The position numbers and the translations under genes were made by a program. The notes beneath the pieces are model-generated. The model worked only from the letters and a program-made list of their open reading frames with translations. It was not told the DNA's origin and searched no databases. Positions 43,261 through 52,030 of a stretch of DNA of 64,000 bases are shown here, piece after piece. Position 1 is the stretch's first letter. Each line of letters opens with the position of its first letter. Origin of the DNA: Mesorhizobium sp. M2D.F.Ca.ET.226.01.1.1 (GTDB taxonomy: Bacteria; Pseudomonadota; Alphaproteobacteria; Rhizobiales; Rhizobiaceae); NCBI RefSeq assembly GCF_004022705.2, contig NZ_RZOY02000004.1:310001-374000 (forward strand). Direction: 5' to 3'.

Positions 43261-43270
43261 AAAGCGCTTT
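43261..43270. promoter_or_regulatory. AglR operator candidate 2: AAAGCGCTTT
   Basis: Perfect 10-bp palindrome identical to the core of site 1, 18 bp before the aglR ATG. The position implies autoregulation, and the 221-bp spacing would allow looping. Confidence 0.6.
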
Positions 43271-43288
43271 GAGGCTGGAGGGCCTCCG

Positions 43289-44311
43289 ATGAACCTCAAG
43301 CAGCTGTCGCATATGCTGTCGCTTTCGCAGACCACGGTCAGCCGGGCGCTGAACGGCTACCCCGAAGTCAGCGAGGAAACCCGGCGGCGGGTGATGGACG
43401 CCGCCAAGCGCCACGGCTACCGGCCGAACCCATCCGCTCGGCGCCTCGCCACCGGCAAGTCGGGCATGATCGGCTATGTGTTGCCGACGGGTGCATCCGT
43501 CGACATCGATCCGCATTTCGTCGAATTCCTCTCCGGCCTCGGCGATTACGCCCGCTCGCACGAGCTCGATCTGGTGCTCTCGCCGGCCGATGCCGACGAC
43601 GAGGAGACCACCTACCGGCGTATCGTCGCCAACCGGCAGGTGGATGCCGTCTACCTCTCCGCGCCGAGGCCGGCGGACAAGCGGCTGGCGCTGGTCAACA
43701 AATTGGGCATCCCCTTCATCGTCCACGGCCGCAGCGAAGGCTTCGATTTCGACTATCCCTATCTCGACATCGACAATGAGGGCGCCTTTCACGAGGCGGG
43801 GCGGCTGCTCGTCCAGCTCGGCCACAAGCGCCTCGCGCTGATCAACGGCAACGACCGCGAGACCTTCGCCATCCACCGCGAGCGTGGCATGCGCCGGGCG
43901 CTTGCCGCGAGCGGGCTGATGCTTGGCGAGCGCCACGTCTGCTCGCTCACCATGACCGAGGAGAATGGCTACCGCGCCGCCCGCCGCCTACTCGAGGACA
44001 GCGAGCCGCCGACGGCGATCGCCTGCTCCAGTCTGATCATGGCGCTCGGCGTCGTGCGCGCCGTGCGCGACCTTGGTCTCACCATCCCTGGCGACCTGTC
44101 GCTGGTCGCGCATGACGACGTTTTTCCCTGGCTGCGGCCAGAGAATTTCCCGGTGCCGCTGTCGACCACGCGCTCCTCGATCCGCCTCGCCGGCGCCCGC
44201 GTCGCCGAACGGCTGGCCGCGCGGATATCGGGGCTGGAAGAGGGGGCTCGCGGCGAGGTCTGGCCCGTCGATCTGGTGGTGCGGGGATCGGTGGCGGGGG
44301 CGCCGGTCTAA
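43289..44311 (+). CDS. aglR: LacI-family repressor AglR
   Basis: 340 residues; CTGGAGGG before the ATG. N-terminal LacI HTH (LKQLSHMLSLSQTTVSRALNGYPEVS, 3-28) with the hinge helix PSARRLATGKSG. A periplasmic-binding-like sensor domain follows (~60-335: GYVLPTGASVDIDPHF; VVHDD-type DLSLVAHDDVFPWLRP; TRSSIRLAGARVAERL). It likely represses aglEFGAK and itself until an alpha-glucoside binds. Confidence 0.94.
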   Translation: MNLKQLSHMLSLSQTTVSRALNGYPEVSEETRRRVMDAAKRHGYRPNPSARRLATGKSGMIGYVLPTGASVDIDPHFVEFLSGLGDYARSHELDLVLSPADADDEETTYRRIVANRQVDAVYLSAPRPADKRLALVNKLGIPFIVHGRSEGFDFDYPYLDIDNEGAFHEAGRLLVQLGHKRLALINGNDRETFAIHRERGMRRALAASGLMLGERHVCSLTMTEENGYRAARRLLEDSEPPTAIACSSLIMALGVVRAVRDLGLTIPGDLSLVAHDDVFPWLRPENFPVPLSTTRSSIRLAGARVAERLAARISGLEEGARGEVWPVDLVVRGSVAGAPV

Positions 44312-44551
44312 GGTCAGATTCACCAGCCGGACCGTGGGCGCGCTCAGCTGAAAAGACGAGCGCGCGATGGATCGGTCGCAGACTAAGCCAATTTTTGCCT
44401 GCCAGGCCCCACCTTATTGTAAGACGTTCAAATTTGAGCTTCCGCACTCATGCTTTGTCGAGAGTATCTCCTGTAGTCTCTAGCCCTTCTGCGCCAAAAG
44501 TTGGCCGTTCAAAGCGCCGCCGGCAACGATGACGACGAATAGGAGAACGCA

Positions 44552-44839
44552 ATGACCCGCACTCACGTTGAACGTCTTGAAGAGTTCAGGGAAATCCTGG
44601 TCGCGACTCGACGCGAAGGCGTCCGAAATGTGCACCACACTCGCGACGCGATGCGGGCAAGTGGCTTTCAGATCGGAGACAGCGATGGCTCAAGCTACGG
44701 CGCGCAACTGAAGGCGCTTCAAGAGCAAATTGAGGCGATCGATCGCGCCATCGAAGACGAGAAGCGGTTGGCCTTGGTTCTCGAGGGTGCGGTGCAATCC
44801 CGCCGGCCGACCAAGCCGAGAATCGTGAAGGGTGGATAG
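44552..44839 (+). CDS. Small coiled-coil-like protein, unknown function
   Basis: 95 residues; AGGAG 6 nt upstream of the ATG. Highly charged, with a predicted-looking helical stretch LKALQEQIEAIDRAIEDEKRL and a basic C-terminus (RRPTKPRIVKGG). No signal or membrane segment. It is preceded by 240 bp in which I recognise nothing. Function unknown. Confidence 0.65.
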   Translation: MTRTHVERLEEFREILVATRREGVRNVHHTRDAMRASGFQIGDSDGSSYGAQLKALQEQIEAIDRAIEDEKRLALVLEGAVQSRRPTKPRIVKGG

Positions 44840-44974
44840 AGCCAACTACGGCCGCTGGTGAAGCTGGGCTTCCAAGGGGGCAGGATCCAACAGCTTCACC
44901 GGCCGCCTCCTTCATGGGCTGCATCAACTCCCGTGGGACAACGGTCCGCCAGCACCTGCTCCTGATCCTGGACG

Positions 44975-46369
44975 GTGACAACCGGTAAGGCAGAACCGTC
45001 AACAGCCCTCCAGAGTAGCCGTTTGCCCACTTTCCCGTTCACCGAAGCGGATCCAATCCAACATCCAGGGCCGCCGCCGAAGACTTCGGAGGTGGTGATT
45101 GTCGGTGGCGGCATCATCGGCGTGACGACGGCGCTTTTCCTCGCCTCTCGGAACATTCCGGTGACGCTGTTGGAAAAAGGCCGGGTCGCGGCCGAGCAGT
45201 CCTCGCGAAATTGGGGCTGGATCAGAAAGCAGGGACGGGACGCGGATGAGCTGCCGATCGTCATCGAGGCCATTCGCCTGTGGCGGCAACTGGCCGAGGA
45301 ATGCGGCGAAGACATTGGACTCACCCAGACAGGCGTGACCTACCTGGCGAACGCCGACAAGGACATGGCCGGCTTCGAAGCGTTCATGAAGATCGCCGCG
45401 GCCCATGACGTCGACACGCGTCTCCTGGGTGCGGACGAAACCGCGAAACTCATCACCGGCATGTCGCGAAAGTTCAAGGGCGCGATGACGACGCCCTCGG
45501 ATATGCGCGCGGAGCCTTGGCTGGCGGTGCCTGCGCTGGCCAGGCTAGCCGTGCGAAAAGGCGCCAGGATCGTGGAGAACTGCGCCGCGCGCACCCTCGA
45601 AATCGCGGCCGGCAGGATCAAGGGCGTGTGGACCGAGGCGGGATATATCGAGACCTCCACAGTGCTGGTCGCCGGCGGCGCCTGGTCTTCCCTGTTCCTG
45701 GCGAGGCACGGCGTGTCCATCCCCCAGCTCAGCGTCCGGGTAACCACAGCCGCAACGGAGCCCTTGCCTGAAATCTATGCGGGCGCGGCCGCCGACAACC
45801 ATATCGCTTTTAGGCGCAGGCAGGATGGTGGATACACGCTCGCCGCGGGCGGCAGCCACTTGCTTTACCTGGGGCCTGACGCTTTCCGGCACTTCACCCA
45901 ATATCTTCCCGCCCTCAGGGACAACCCGTTCGGAACGCGCTATTTCCCGTTCGCTCCATCGGGCTACCCCGATGGCTGGTCGACGCCGCGCGACTGGGCG
46001 CCGGATTCCCAAAGTCCGTTCGAGAGAATGCGGGTGCTCAACCCAGCCCCTGAGCCGGCAAAGCTTCGTTCGATCGAGCGCAATTTCAAGCAGCTTTTCC
46101 CACAGTTCGAGCAAGCCCGCTTGAAGGCCGGCTGGGGTGGCATGATCGACGCCATGCCCGACGTCGTCCCGGTGGTGGATCGAGTGGGTGCGGTCGGCGG
46201 TCTTTTCGTCGCGACCGGAATGAGCGGCCACGGCTTCGGCATCGGGCCTGGCATGGGCCGCGTGGTTTCCGACATGATCCAGGGAAACGAAACCGGGCAC
46301 GACCTCAGCCGCTTTCGGCTGCCGCGCTTCCATGATGGAAGCCCGGTACGGTTGGGTCCGGCGCTTTGA
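44975..46369 (+). CDS. DAO-type FAD-dependent oxidoreductase
   Basis: 464 residues if it starts at the GTG at 44975; a TTG at 45023 is possible and no RBS is strong. Rossmann FAD loop VVIVGGGIIGVTTALFLASR (~40-59), EKGRVAAEQSSRNWGWIRKQGRD, and C-terminal FVATGMSGHGFGIGPGMGRVVSDMI place it in the D-amino-acid/glycine/sarcosine oxidase-dehydrogenase family. The SSRNWGWIRKQGRDA motif is common in D-amino acid or opine-type dehydrogenases. Single gene; substrate unknown. Confidence 0.9.
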   Translation: MTTGKAEPSTALQSSRLPTFPFTEADPIQHPGPPPKTSEVVIVGGGIIGVTTALFLASRNIPVTLLEKGRVAAEQSSRNWGWIRKQGRDADELPIVIEAIRLWRQLAEECGEDIGLTQTGVTYLANADKDMAGFEAFMKIAAAHDVDTRLLGADETAKLITGMSRKFKGAMTTPSDMRAEPWLAVPALARLAVRKGARIVENCAARTLEIAAGRIKGVWTEAGYIETSTVLVAGGAWSSLFLARHGVSIPQLSVRVTTAATEPLPEIYAGAAADNHIAFRRRQDGGYTLAAGGSHLLYLGPDAFRHFTQYLPALRDNPFGTRYFPFAPSGYPDGWSTPRDWAPDSQSPFERMRVLNPAPEPAKLRSIERNFKQLFPQFEQARLKAGWGGMIDAMPDVVPVVDRVGAVGGLFVATGMSGHGFGIGPGMGRVVSDMIQGNETGHDLSRFRLPRFHDGSPVRLGPAL

Positions 46370-46378
46370 AGCTGCTGA

Positions 46379-46428
46379 TCTCCCCCCTCGCCGGGGAGAT
46401 GGCCGGCAGGCCAGAGTGGAGGTGCTGT
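46379..46428. repeat. Partial copy of the 19.9-kb inverted-repeat element
   Basis: TCTCCCCCCTCGCCGGGGAG followed by ATGGCCGGCAGGCCAGAG matches the inner palindrome and right end of the element at 20099-20145 (TCTCCCCCCTTGAGGGGGAG, ATGCCCGGCAGGGCAGAG). Only this half is present. It lies just after the oxidoreductase stop. Confidence 0.65.
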
Positions 46429-46457
46429 GCCGCCTACACAACAGATATGAGCGGCGG

Positions 46458-47912
46458 CTACTTCGCCGCCTCGGCCGCCTTCGTGTCGATCAGCCCATAG
46501 CCGAAATCATTGTCCCGCCCCTTGGGCCCGAGATCCTTGGCGGTTGCCGCCAGCGCCTTCTCGATGTCGTCGGCCGAGCGGTCGGGCGCGGCATGAATCA
46601 GATTGGCGATGGCGCCGCTGACGATGGCCGCCGCGAAGGACGTGCCGGTCACCACGTCGGAGCCGGCGCCGCTTGGCGCCAGCATTTCGACGCCCGGCGC
46701 CGAGATGAAGACATAGGCGCCGCGATTGGCTTGCGGCATCAAGCCGTCCTTGGCGTCGGTGGCGGTGACGGCAATGACGCCGTCGAAGGCGGCCGGATAG
46801 CCATAGGGCGCTTTCGGGCCGTTGTTGCCGGCGGCCGCCACCAGCACCATGCCCTGCGCCCGCGCATTGCGGCAGGCGGTGCCGAGCAGGTCGTTCTTCG
46901 GGCCGACGAAGCTCATATTGATGATGCGCACGTCTTGGCTTGCCGCCCAGTCGAGCGCCGACAGGATGACGTCCATGGTCGACTTGCCGCCTTCGAAGGC
47001 GCGCGCGTGATAGATTTTCGCGCCCGGCGCCATGCCTTCCAGCGGACCAACACCGGCGATCAGCCCGTCGACCGAGGTGCCGTGGTCGCGCTTCTCGATC
47101 GGCACGTTGGGCATGGCGTCATATTGCGCGGCGATCACACCCTTGAGCGCCGGGTTGGTGTCGTCGATGCCGGTGTCGATGACGGCGACGCGCACATTCT
47201 CGCCGCTCGCCTGTTTCGAATCGAGCGCGATGCGGTCGAAGGCGTAGTTCACGATGCCGGCCGCCTGCTGCAGCGTGTAGACGTGGTTGGGCTCGCGCCG
47301 CTGCGTGCGGCCGTCTGCGGCAAGCTGCGCCAGCACCACGCCGACAGGCCGCCCGTCGGTGATGCCGAAGCGCACCAGCGTCGAGCCGAGCAGCCGCGAC
47401 TGGCGCTGCGAGCGAACCTGCAGGCCGAAGGAATTGGCGATCTGCTGCACCACGCCGGCATCGCCGGCGACGGTCACCAGCACCTCGTCTGGCACGAATT
47501 CGCCGGTGATCGCGCGTAGCGGCTCGGCCAGGTTGAGGCCTTGCGGCACCGTGACGGGCCCGCTCGGGGTCGGCGGTGGTGCTGGCGTGTTGGCAGGACT
47601 GTTCGATGACGATGTTCCGCCGGAAGGCGCAGGCGTTTGCGGAGCGGCGCTTGCCGGCGGGTTCGGAAACAGGTCGACGATCAGCGCCGGCAGGAATACC
47701 GCGCCGCCCGCGGCCGTGCCGTTACCCGGCACGCCACCGTTGTTCTTTGCGCCACCGCCCGTGTCACAGCCGGCGCCCGCGGCCGTCGTGCGATTCAGGC
47801 AGTCGACCTGCTTTTGCGTCAGGTTCGGATCATTGGTTTGCGCAAACGCAGGCGCGGCGACAAACGCCGCCGCAAGGAGCGCAGTTTTGAGAATGACCGC
47901 CTTAGCCGCCAT
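46458..47912 (-). CDS. Secreted subtilisin-like (S8) serine protease
   Basis: 484 residues. Signal peptide AVILKTALLAAAFVAAPAFAQ. A Gly/Asn/Pro/Ser-rich low-complexity region with Cys38 and Cys49 (~45-125), a pro-domain-like segment (~128-215), then the S8 catalytic domain with Asp246 (VAVIDTGIDD), His277 (KRDHGTSVDGLIAG), oxyanion Asn (AAAGNNG, ~363) and Ser425 (VTGTSFAAAIVSG). It overlaps the anti-sigma gene by 11 nt, so its expression depends on the ECF sigma factor. Probable periplasmic or secreted protease. Confidence 0.94.
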   Translation of the reverse strand: MAAKAVILKTALLAAAFVAAPAFAQTNDPNLTQKQVDCLNRTTAAGAGCDTGGGAKNNGGVPGNGTAAGGAVFLPALIVDLFPNPPASAAPQTPAPSGGTSSSNSPANTPAPPPTPSGPVTVPQGLNLAEPLRAITGEFVPDEVLVTVAGDAGVVQQIANSFGLQVRSQRQSRLLGSTLVRFGITDGRPVGVVLAQLAADGRTQRREPNHVYTLQQAAGIVNYAFDRIALDSKQASGENVRVAVIDTGIDDTNPALKGVIAAQYDAMPNVPIEKRDHGTSVDGLIAGVGPLEGMAPGAKIYHARAFEGGKSTMDVILSALDWAASQDVRIINMSFVGPKNDLLGTACRNARAQGMVLVAAAGNNGPKAPYGYPAAFDGVIAVTATDAKDGLMPQANRGAYVFISAPGVEMLAPSGAGSDVVTGTSFAAAIVSGAIANLIHAAPDRSADDIEKALAATAKDLGPKGRDNDFGYGLIDTKAAEAAK

Positions 47913-48570
47913 CGACCGGTTTCCTTCCCTGGATCACAGCATCCGCGAAAGGCTGGGCGGCAACGAGGCCGACTATCTTGTCGTAGTCGGCCGCGGTGCT
48001 GGCCGGGATCGTCAGGTGAAAGACGCCATCGGCGGTCGGCCCGCCCGCGATCTTCAGCCCGTTCTGGCCGAGGAAGCTGGTGATATCCGACATCTTGGCG
48101 TCAGCCTTGAACTTGACCAGGGCGAAGGGCAGCTTCGCCAGGTCGTCCTGGGTGCCGGCCACCTCGAAGTCGTTACCCTTGCCGCCTGGTTGTTCGAAGG
48201 ACTGCACCAAAACGAGCGCAAGCAGCGCTGCCGCAGCCGCCCAGGCGACACCGGCCGGCATGGCCGTCACCCGGCCGAAAACCTTGGCGAGCCAGGACTG
48301 ACCGGCAGGCGCGCGCGCCGGACCCGCTTGGGCGTCGAGCGCCTTGGCGAAGCGCGACAGCGCATCCGCCGGCGGGCGGATCGCCTCGTTGGCGGCGGCG
48401 GTGCCGGAGAATTCGGCTTCCGCCTCGCCAAGTGCTGCTAGAGCCGCAGGGTCGGTGGCCAGCCATTCCTCGACGGCCTCCAGCTCGGCGCCTTCCAGCG
48501 AGCCGTTCAGGTAGAACGGCAGCAGCGTTTCCATCTCGTCGCGGCGCGACATCTTTTCAGCGGCGCTCAT
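47902..48570 (-). CDS. Anti-sigma factor, single-pass membrane protein
   Basis: 222 residues from the ATG at 48570, which overlaps the sigma gene stop (ATGA). N-terminal segment METLLPFYLNGSLEGAELEAVEEWLATDP resembles anti-sigma domains but has no HxxxCxxC zinc motif. One transmembrane helix (~108-124, AWAAAAALLALVLVQSF) leads to a periplasmic domain (FALVKFKADAKMSDITSFL..). It should hold the sigma factor at the membrane until an envelope signal. Translation is coupled on both sides. Confidence 0.87.
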   Translation of the reverse strand: MSAAEKMSRRDEMETLLPFYLNGSLEGAELEAVEEWLATDPAALAALGEAEAEFSGTAAANEAIRPPADALSRFAKALDAQAGPARAPAGQSWLAKVFGRVTAMPAGVAWAAAAALLALVLVQSFEQPGGKGNDFEVAGTQDDLAKLPFALVKFKADAKMSDITSFLGQNGLKIAGGPTADGVFHLTIPASTAADYDKIVGLVAAQPFADAVIQGRKPVDGG

Positions 48571-49133
48571 GGCCACCCCCTGTCGTAACCGGCGGCCTTG
48601 AGGGCTTCGCCGAGTTTTTTGCGGGCGTAGAACATCCTGGTCTTGACGGTCGCGACCGGAACCTCGAGCACTTCGCCGATCTCGGTCACCGACTGGCCAT
48701 GGTAATAGGCAAGGTCGATCACCGTGCGATGTTCTTCCGGCAAGGCATCGACGAAGCGGCGCAAGGCGGCGGCCTTGTCTTCCTTCATGGTGACGACTTC
48801 CGGTGTGTCGGCGCTGTCTGGAACCTGCGCCGCATCGTCGTCGTCGATCCAGTCTTCCTTCTTCTTGCGCAGCAAGGACAGCGCCTTGAAGCGGGCGATG
48901 CCGAGCAGCCACGTGGAAACTTCAGAGCGGCCCTCGAAGCTGGGCGCCTGTTTCCACAGCTCGAGAAAAACCTCGTTTGCGATATCGTCGGCCATCATTT
49001 CCGATCCCGTCTGGCGCGCCACGAAGCGGTAGATCCGCGCGTGGTGACGCATGAACAGGAGCCGAACGGCGGCCCGGTCGCCTTTCGCGACCCGGTCTAC
49101 AAGCGCGCGATCGGTTTCCGTCGCCGCATTCAT
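48567..49133 (-). CDS. ECF-type RNA polymerase sigma factor
   Basis: 188 residues from the ATG at 49133; a GTG at 49193 would add 20 residues, but its GGAGG has no spacing. Sigma region 2 is ARIYRFVARQTGSEMMADDIANEVFLELWKQ with STWLLGIARFKALSLLRKKK; region 4 is LPEEHRTVIDLAYYHGQSVTEIGEVLEVPVATVKTRMFYARKKL. An acidic linker (WIDDDDAAQ) lies between. It likely directs this operon including the subtilase. No -35/-10 autoregulatory motif was identified. Confidence 0.94.
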   Translation of the reverse strand: MNAATETDRALVDRVAKGDRAAVRLLFMRHHARIYRFVARQTGSEMMADDIANEVFLELWKQAPSFEGRSEVSTWLLGIARFKALSLLRKKKEDWIDDDDAAQVPDSADTPEVVTMKEDKAAALRRFVDALPEEHRTVIDLAYYHGQSVTEIGEVLEVPVATVKTRMFYARKKLGEALKAAGYDRGWP

Positions 49134-49257
49134 GGCCGGTCGAGCCGCCTGGCTCCTCGAAGCTCTGTCGCTGATCGGTCCAAAAAGGTTCACCCTCCGC
49201 CAAGGATTTCTTTGAGGCTAACCGAAGAGAGGGGAGGTTGCCAGTAGGCAGGGCGCC

Positions 49258-49402
49258 CCCTTCTCCCCTTGTGGGAGAAGGTGTCGCCGAAGGCGACGGA
49301 TGAGGGGTGCTCCAGGGAAAGCCAGCGTCTCACTCCGCTGGAACACCCCTGATCCGTCTCGGCGCTGCGCGCCGATCCACCTTCTCCCCCAAGGGGAGAA
49401 GG
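49258..49402. repeat. MITE-like inverted-repeat element downstream of the phosphodiesterase gene
   Basis: The left arm (CCTTCTCCCCTTGTGGGAGA..., through GGATGAGGGGTG) and right arm (CACCCCTGATCC..., through CCCCAAGGGGAGAAGG) are long imperfect inverted repeats of ~50 bp. Each arm has its own CTCCCC..GGGGAG hairpin at the outer end. It is non-coding and ends 12 bp from the stop of the phosphodiesterase. It is a different family from the 19.9-kb element, although both share CTCCCC-type ends. Confidence 0.7.
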
Positions 49403-49413
49403 AGAGGCCGCGC

Positions 49414-50253
49414 CTACCCCAAAAACACTTTCGCCCTCATCGTCTCGGGGATCTCAACCCCAAGCCGGCTCAACACCGTCGGCGCGAGCTGCAGCTGGTC
49501 GAGCAGCGTGTCGGCCTCGGGCCCTTTCGCCGGCCCGAAATAATAGAGCGCGAAATCCTGCATCTCGTCGTCATGGCCGCCGTGATGGCCGCGATCCGTC
49601 TGACCGTGGTCGGCGGTGACGATCACTTCATAGCCGGCTTGACGCCAGCCGGGCAGGAAGGCGGCCAACATGCCGTCCATCGCGTAGCAGGCATGGTCCA
49701 TCTCGATACAGTCATGGCCGAAGCGATGGCCCATCGAATCCAGCGTGCAGGTGTGCAGGATGCCGTAGTCGATGCCATGGCGCTTGACCAGCATGGTCAG
49801 CGTCGCGAACAGGTCGACATCGCTCGGCGTCATCTGGTTCTTGAGATTGTAACCGGTCATGCTGTGGAAGCGGCCATGCGTGATCGGCCCGTTTGGATCG
49901 TCGAACTCCAAATCCTCGACAAGGTCGAACGGAAAGCTGCGGAAGAATTCCGACCAGTAGGAATGAGTGACCGCGCCTGTCTTGCCGCCGGCCCTGCTGA
50001 CCTCCGAGAAGATGTCCGGCTGGGTGACGCGAAAACGGTTCTCGTTGGAAAGGATGCCGTGCACTTGCGGCGCGACTCCGGTGTGGATCGAGGCGTAGCA
50101 GCAGGCCGATGTCGACGGCAGCACCGAACGCATCTTCCACACCTGCGCCTCGCCCGACTGCGCCCAGCCCTCGAGATTGCCCATCAGCCGGCGCCAGTTC
50201 CGGTAAGGCACGCCGTCGAGGATGATGAGCAGCAATTTGGATTTGAGCGCCAC
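49414..50253 (-). CDS. Type I phosphodiesterase / nucleotide pyrophosphatase family protein
   Basis: 279 residues of the alkaline-phosphatase superfamily (PF01663 type). LLLIILDGVPYRNWRRL holds Asp13 (metal); VLPSTSACCYASIHTG contains the nucleophile Ser/Thr (~48-50); CTLDSMGHRFGHD and VTADHGQTDRGHHGG supply the remaining Asp/His metal ligands. No signal peptide. It follows the peptide-type ABC ATPase gene by 121 bp on the same strand. It probably cleaves a phosphodiester or pyrophosphate; the substrate is unknown. Confidence 0.9.
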   Translation of the reverse strand: MALKSKLLLIILDGVPYRNWRRLMGNLEGWAQSGEAQVWKMRSVLPSTSACCYASIHTGVAPQVHGILSNENRFRVTQPDIFSEVSRAGGKTGAVTHSYWSEFFRSFPFDLVEDLEFDDPNGPITHGRFHSMTGYNLKNQMTPSDVDLFATLTMLVKRHGIDYGILHTCTLDSMGHRFGHDCIEMDHACYAMDGMLAAFLPGWRQAGYEVIVTADHGQTDRGHHGGHDDEMQDFALYYFGPAKGPEADTLLDQLQLAPTVLSRLGVEIPETMRAKVFLG

Positions 50254-50374
50254 GGGGCGGGCTCCATGCGGTTATGCGGTAGGGGATCTGCATCGAGGCC
50301 TGGCCGGTCCGGCCAAGCCTCAGAAGTGCGCAGAGCAGGACGCCAGCTCAACCCACGTAGTCCGGCGTGACGCG

Positions 50375-52030
50375 CTAGTTGCCGGCGCTCTCCATGCGCC
50401 GCCCAGCGATCGCCTTCTCCAGCCAGCCGATCTCCATTTCGGGGACCGATGACAACAGCAGGTCCGTATAGGCGTCGAAAGGTGGCGTCAGCACCTTGCT
50501 CTTGGAGCCGTAGCGCACCACCTCGCCGCGATACATCACCGCGATCGAATCGGCGATCGACTTCACCGTCGCCAGGTCGTGGGTGATGAAGAGATACGCG
50601 ACCTTCTCCACCTGCTGCAGATTGAGCAGGAGCTTGAGAATACCGTTGGCGACCAGCGGATCGAGCGCCGAGGTCACCTCGTCGCAGATGATCAGCTTCG
50701 GCTTGGCGGCGAGCGAGCGGGCGATGCAGACGCGTTGCTTCTGGCCGCCCGAGAGCTCGGCCGGGTAGCGGTCGATGAAGCCCTTTCCCATCTCGATCTC
50801 GTCGAGCAACTCGTTAACGCGTTTGTCGCGCTCGCGGCCTTTCATGCCGAAATAGAACTCAAGTGGCCGGCCGATGATGGTGCCGACCGTCTGGCGCGGG
50901 TTCATCGCCACGTCGGCCATCTGGTAGATCATCTGCAGCTGGCGCAGGTCTTCCTTCGGCCGGTCGGAAAGCTTGTTGCCGAGCGTGCGGCCGTCGAAGA
51001 CGACGCTGCCCTGCTCGGGCGGCAACAGGCCGGTGATGGCGCGCGCCAGCGTCGACTTGCCGGAGCCGCTTTCGCCTACCACGGCCAGCGTCTGTCCGGG
51101 AAAGATGTCGACCGAGACGTTCTTCAGCACCTTGACGTGACCGCCGCCATAGGCGGCCGTCACATTCTTCACCGACAGCATCGGCGTCGTGCCTGGCTGC
51201 TGCTCGCGATGCTCGATCTCGTGCACCGAAACCAGTGCGTTGGTGTATTCCTGGCGCGGTTCCTTGATGATCTGCCTCGTGCCGCCCCATTCGACCAGCC
51301 GGCCATGGCGCAGCACCATGATCTCGTCCGACACCTGGGCGACGACGGCAAGATCGTGGGTGATGTACAAAGCCGCCACATGCGTGTCGCGGATGGCGTC
51401 CTTGATCGCCGCCAGCACGTCGATCTGCGTCGTCACGTCGAGGGCTGTGGTCGGCTCGTCAAAGACGATCAGGTCGGGTTCCGAGCACAGCGCCATCGCC
51501 GTCATCACGCGCTGCAGCTGGCCGCCGGAGACTTGGTGCGGGAAGCGCTCGCCAATGATTTCAGGGTTGGGCAGGCTGAGCTTCTTGAACAGCGCGACCG
51601 CGCGTTTCTCGGCTTCGGCCCTGGTCGCGGTGCCGTGCAGAAGCGAGGCCTCCACCACCTGGTCCATCAGCCGGTGCGCCGGATTGAAGGCGGCGGCCGC
51701 CGACTGCGCGACATAGCAGACCTCGCGGCCGCGCAATTTGCGGAAACCTTCCTTGCCGCCCTTCAAGATGTCGCGGCCGTTGAGGATGACCTCGCCGCCG
51801 GTGATGCGCACGCCGCCGCGCCCATAGCCCATGGACGACAAGCCGATGGTCGACTTGCCGGCGCCGGACTCGCCGATCAGGCCGAGCACCTTGCCCTTTT
51901 CCAGCGTCAGCGAGACGTCGTGGACCAGCGTGATCGTCTTCGGCGCCTCGCCCGGCGGATAGACCGTCGCCTCGATGCGCAGGTTGCGGATGTCGAGGAG
52001 CAGGCCCGACTTTGCTTTGCCATCAGCCAT
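50375..52030 (-). CDS. Fused double ATPase of a dipeptide/oligopeptide ABC transporter
   Basis: 551 residues from the ATG at 52030 (shares a base with the permease stop). Two complete ABC domains in one chain, DppD-like then DppF-like. Domain 1 has Walker A GESGAGKST (53-61), signature VSGGQLQRVM (167-176) and Walker B LIVFDEPTTALD. Domain 2 has Walker A GESGSGKST (319-327), SGGQKQRVCIAR and IICDEVTSALD. This fused form is common in Rhizobiales. It energises uptake through the two permeases upstream. Confidence 0.94.
   Translation of the reverse strand: MADGKAKSGLLLDIRNLRIEATVYPPGEAPKTITLVHDVSLTLEKGKVLGLIGESGAGKSTIGLSSMGYGRGGVRITGGEVILNGRDILKGGKEGFRKLRGREVCYVAQSAAAAFNPAHRLMDQVVEASLLHGTATRAEAEKRAVALFKKLSLPNPEIIGERFPHQVSGGQLQRVMTAMALCSEPDLIVFDEPTTALDVTTQIDVLAAIKDAIRDTHVAALYITHDLAVVAQVSDEIMVLRHGRLVEWGGTRQIIKEPRQEYTNALVSVHEIEHREQQPGTTPMLSVKNVTAAYGGGHVKVLKNVSVDIFPGQTLAVVGESGSGKSTLARAITGLLPPEQGSVVFDGRTLGNKLSDRPKEDLRQLQMIYQMADVAMNPRQTVGTIIGRPLEFYFGMKGRERDKRVNELLDEIEMGKGFIDRYPAELSGGQKQRVCIARSLAAKPKLIICDEVTSALDPLVANGILKLLLNLQQVEKVAYLFITHDLATVKSIADSIAVMYRGEVVRYGSKSKVLTPPFDAYTDLLLSSVPEMEIGWLEKAIAGRRMESAGN

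Larger units (their letters stand above)
42930..43288. other. 359-bp divergent aglE/aglR control region
   Basis: It contains both start regions and two AAAGCGCTTT palindromes, one ~110 bp before aglE and one ~20 bp before aglR. No small gene is seen. The stretch 43060-43200 is comparatively AT-rich and probably holds the core promoters. Confidence 0.6.
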
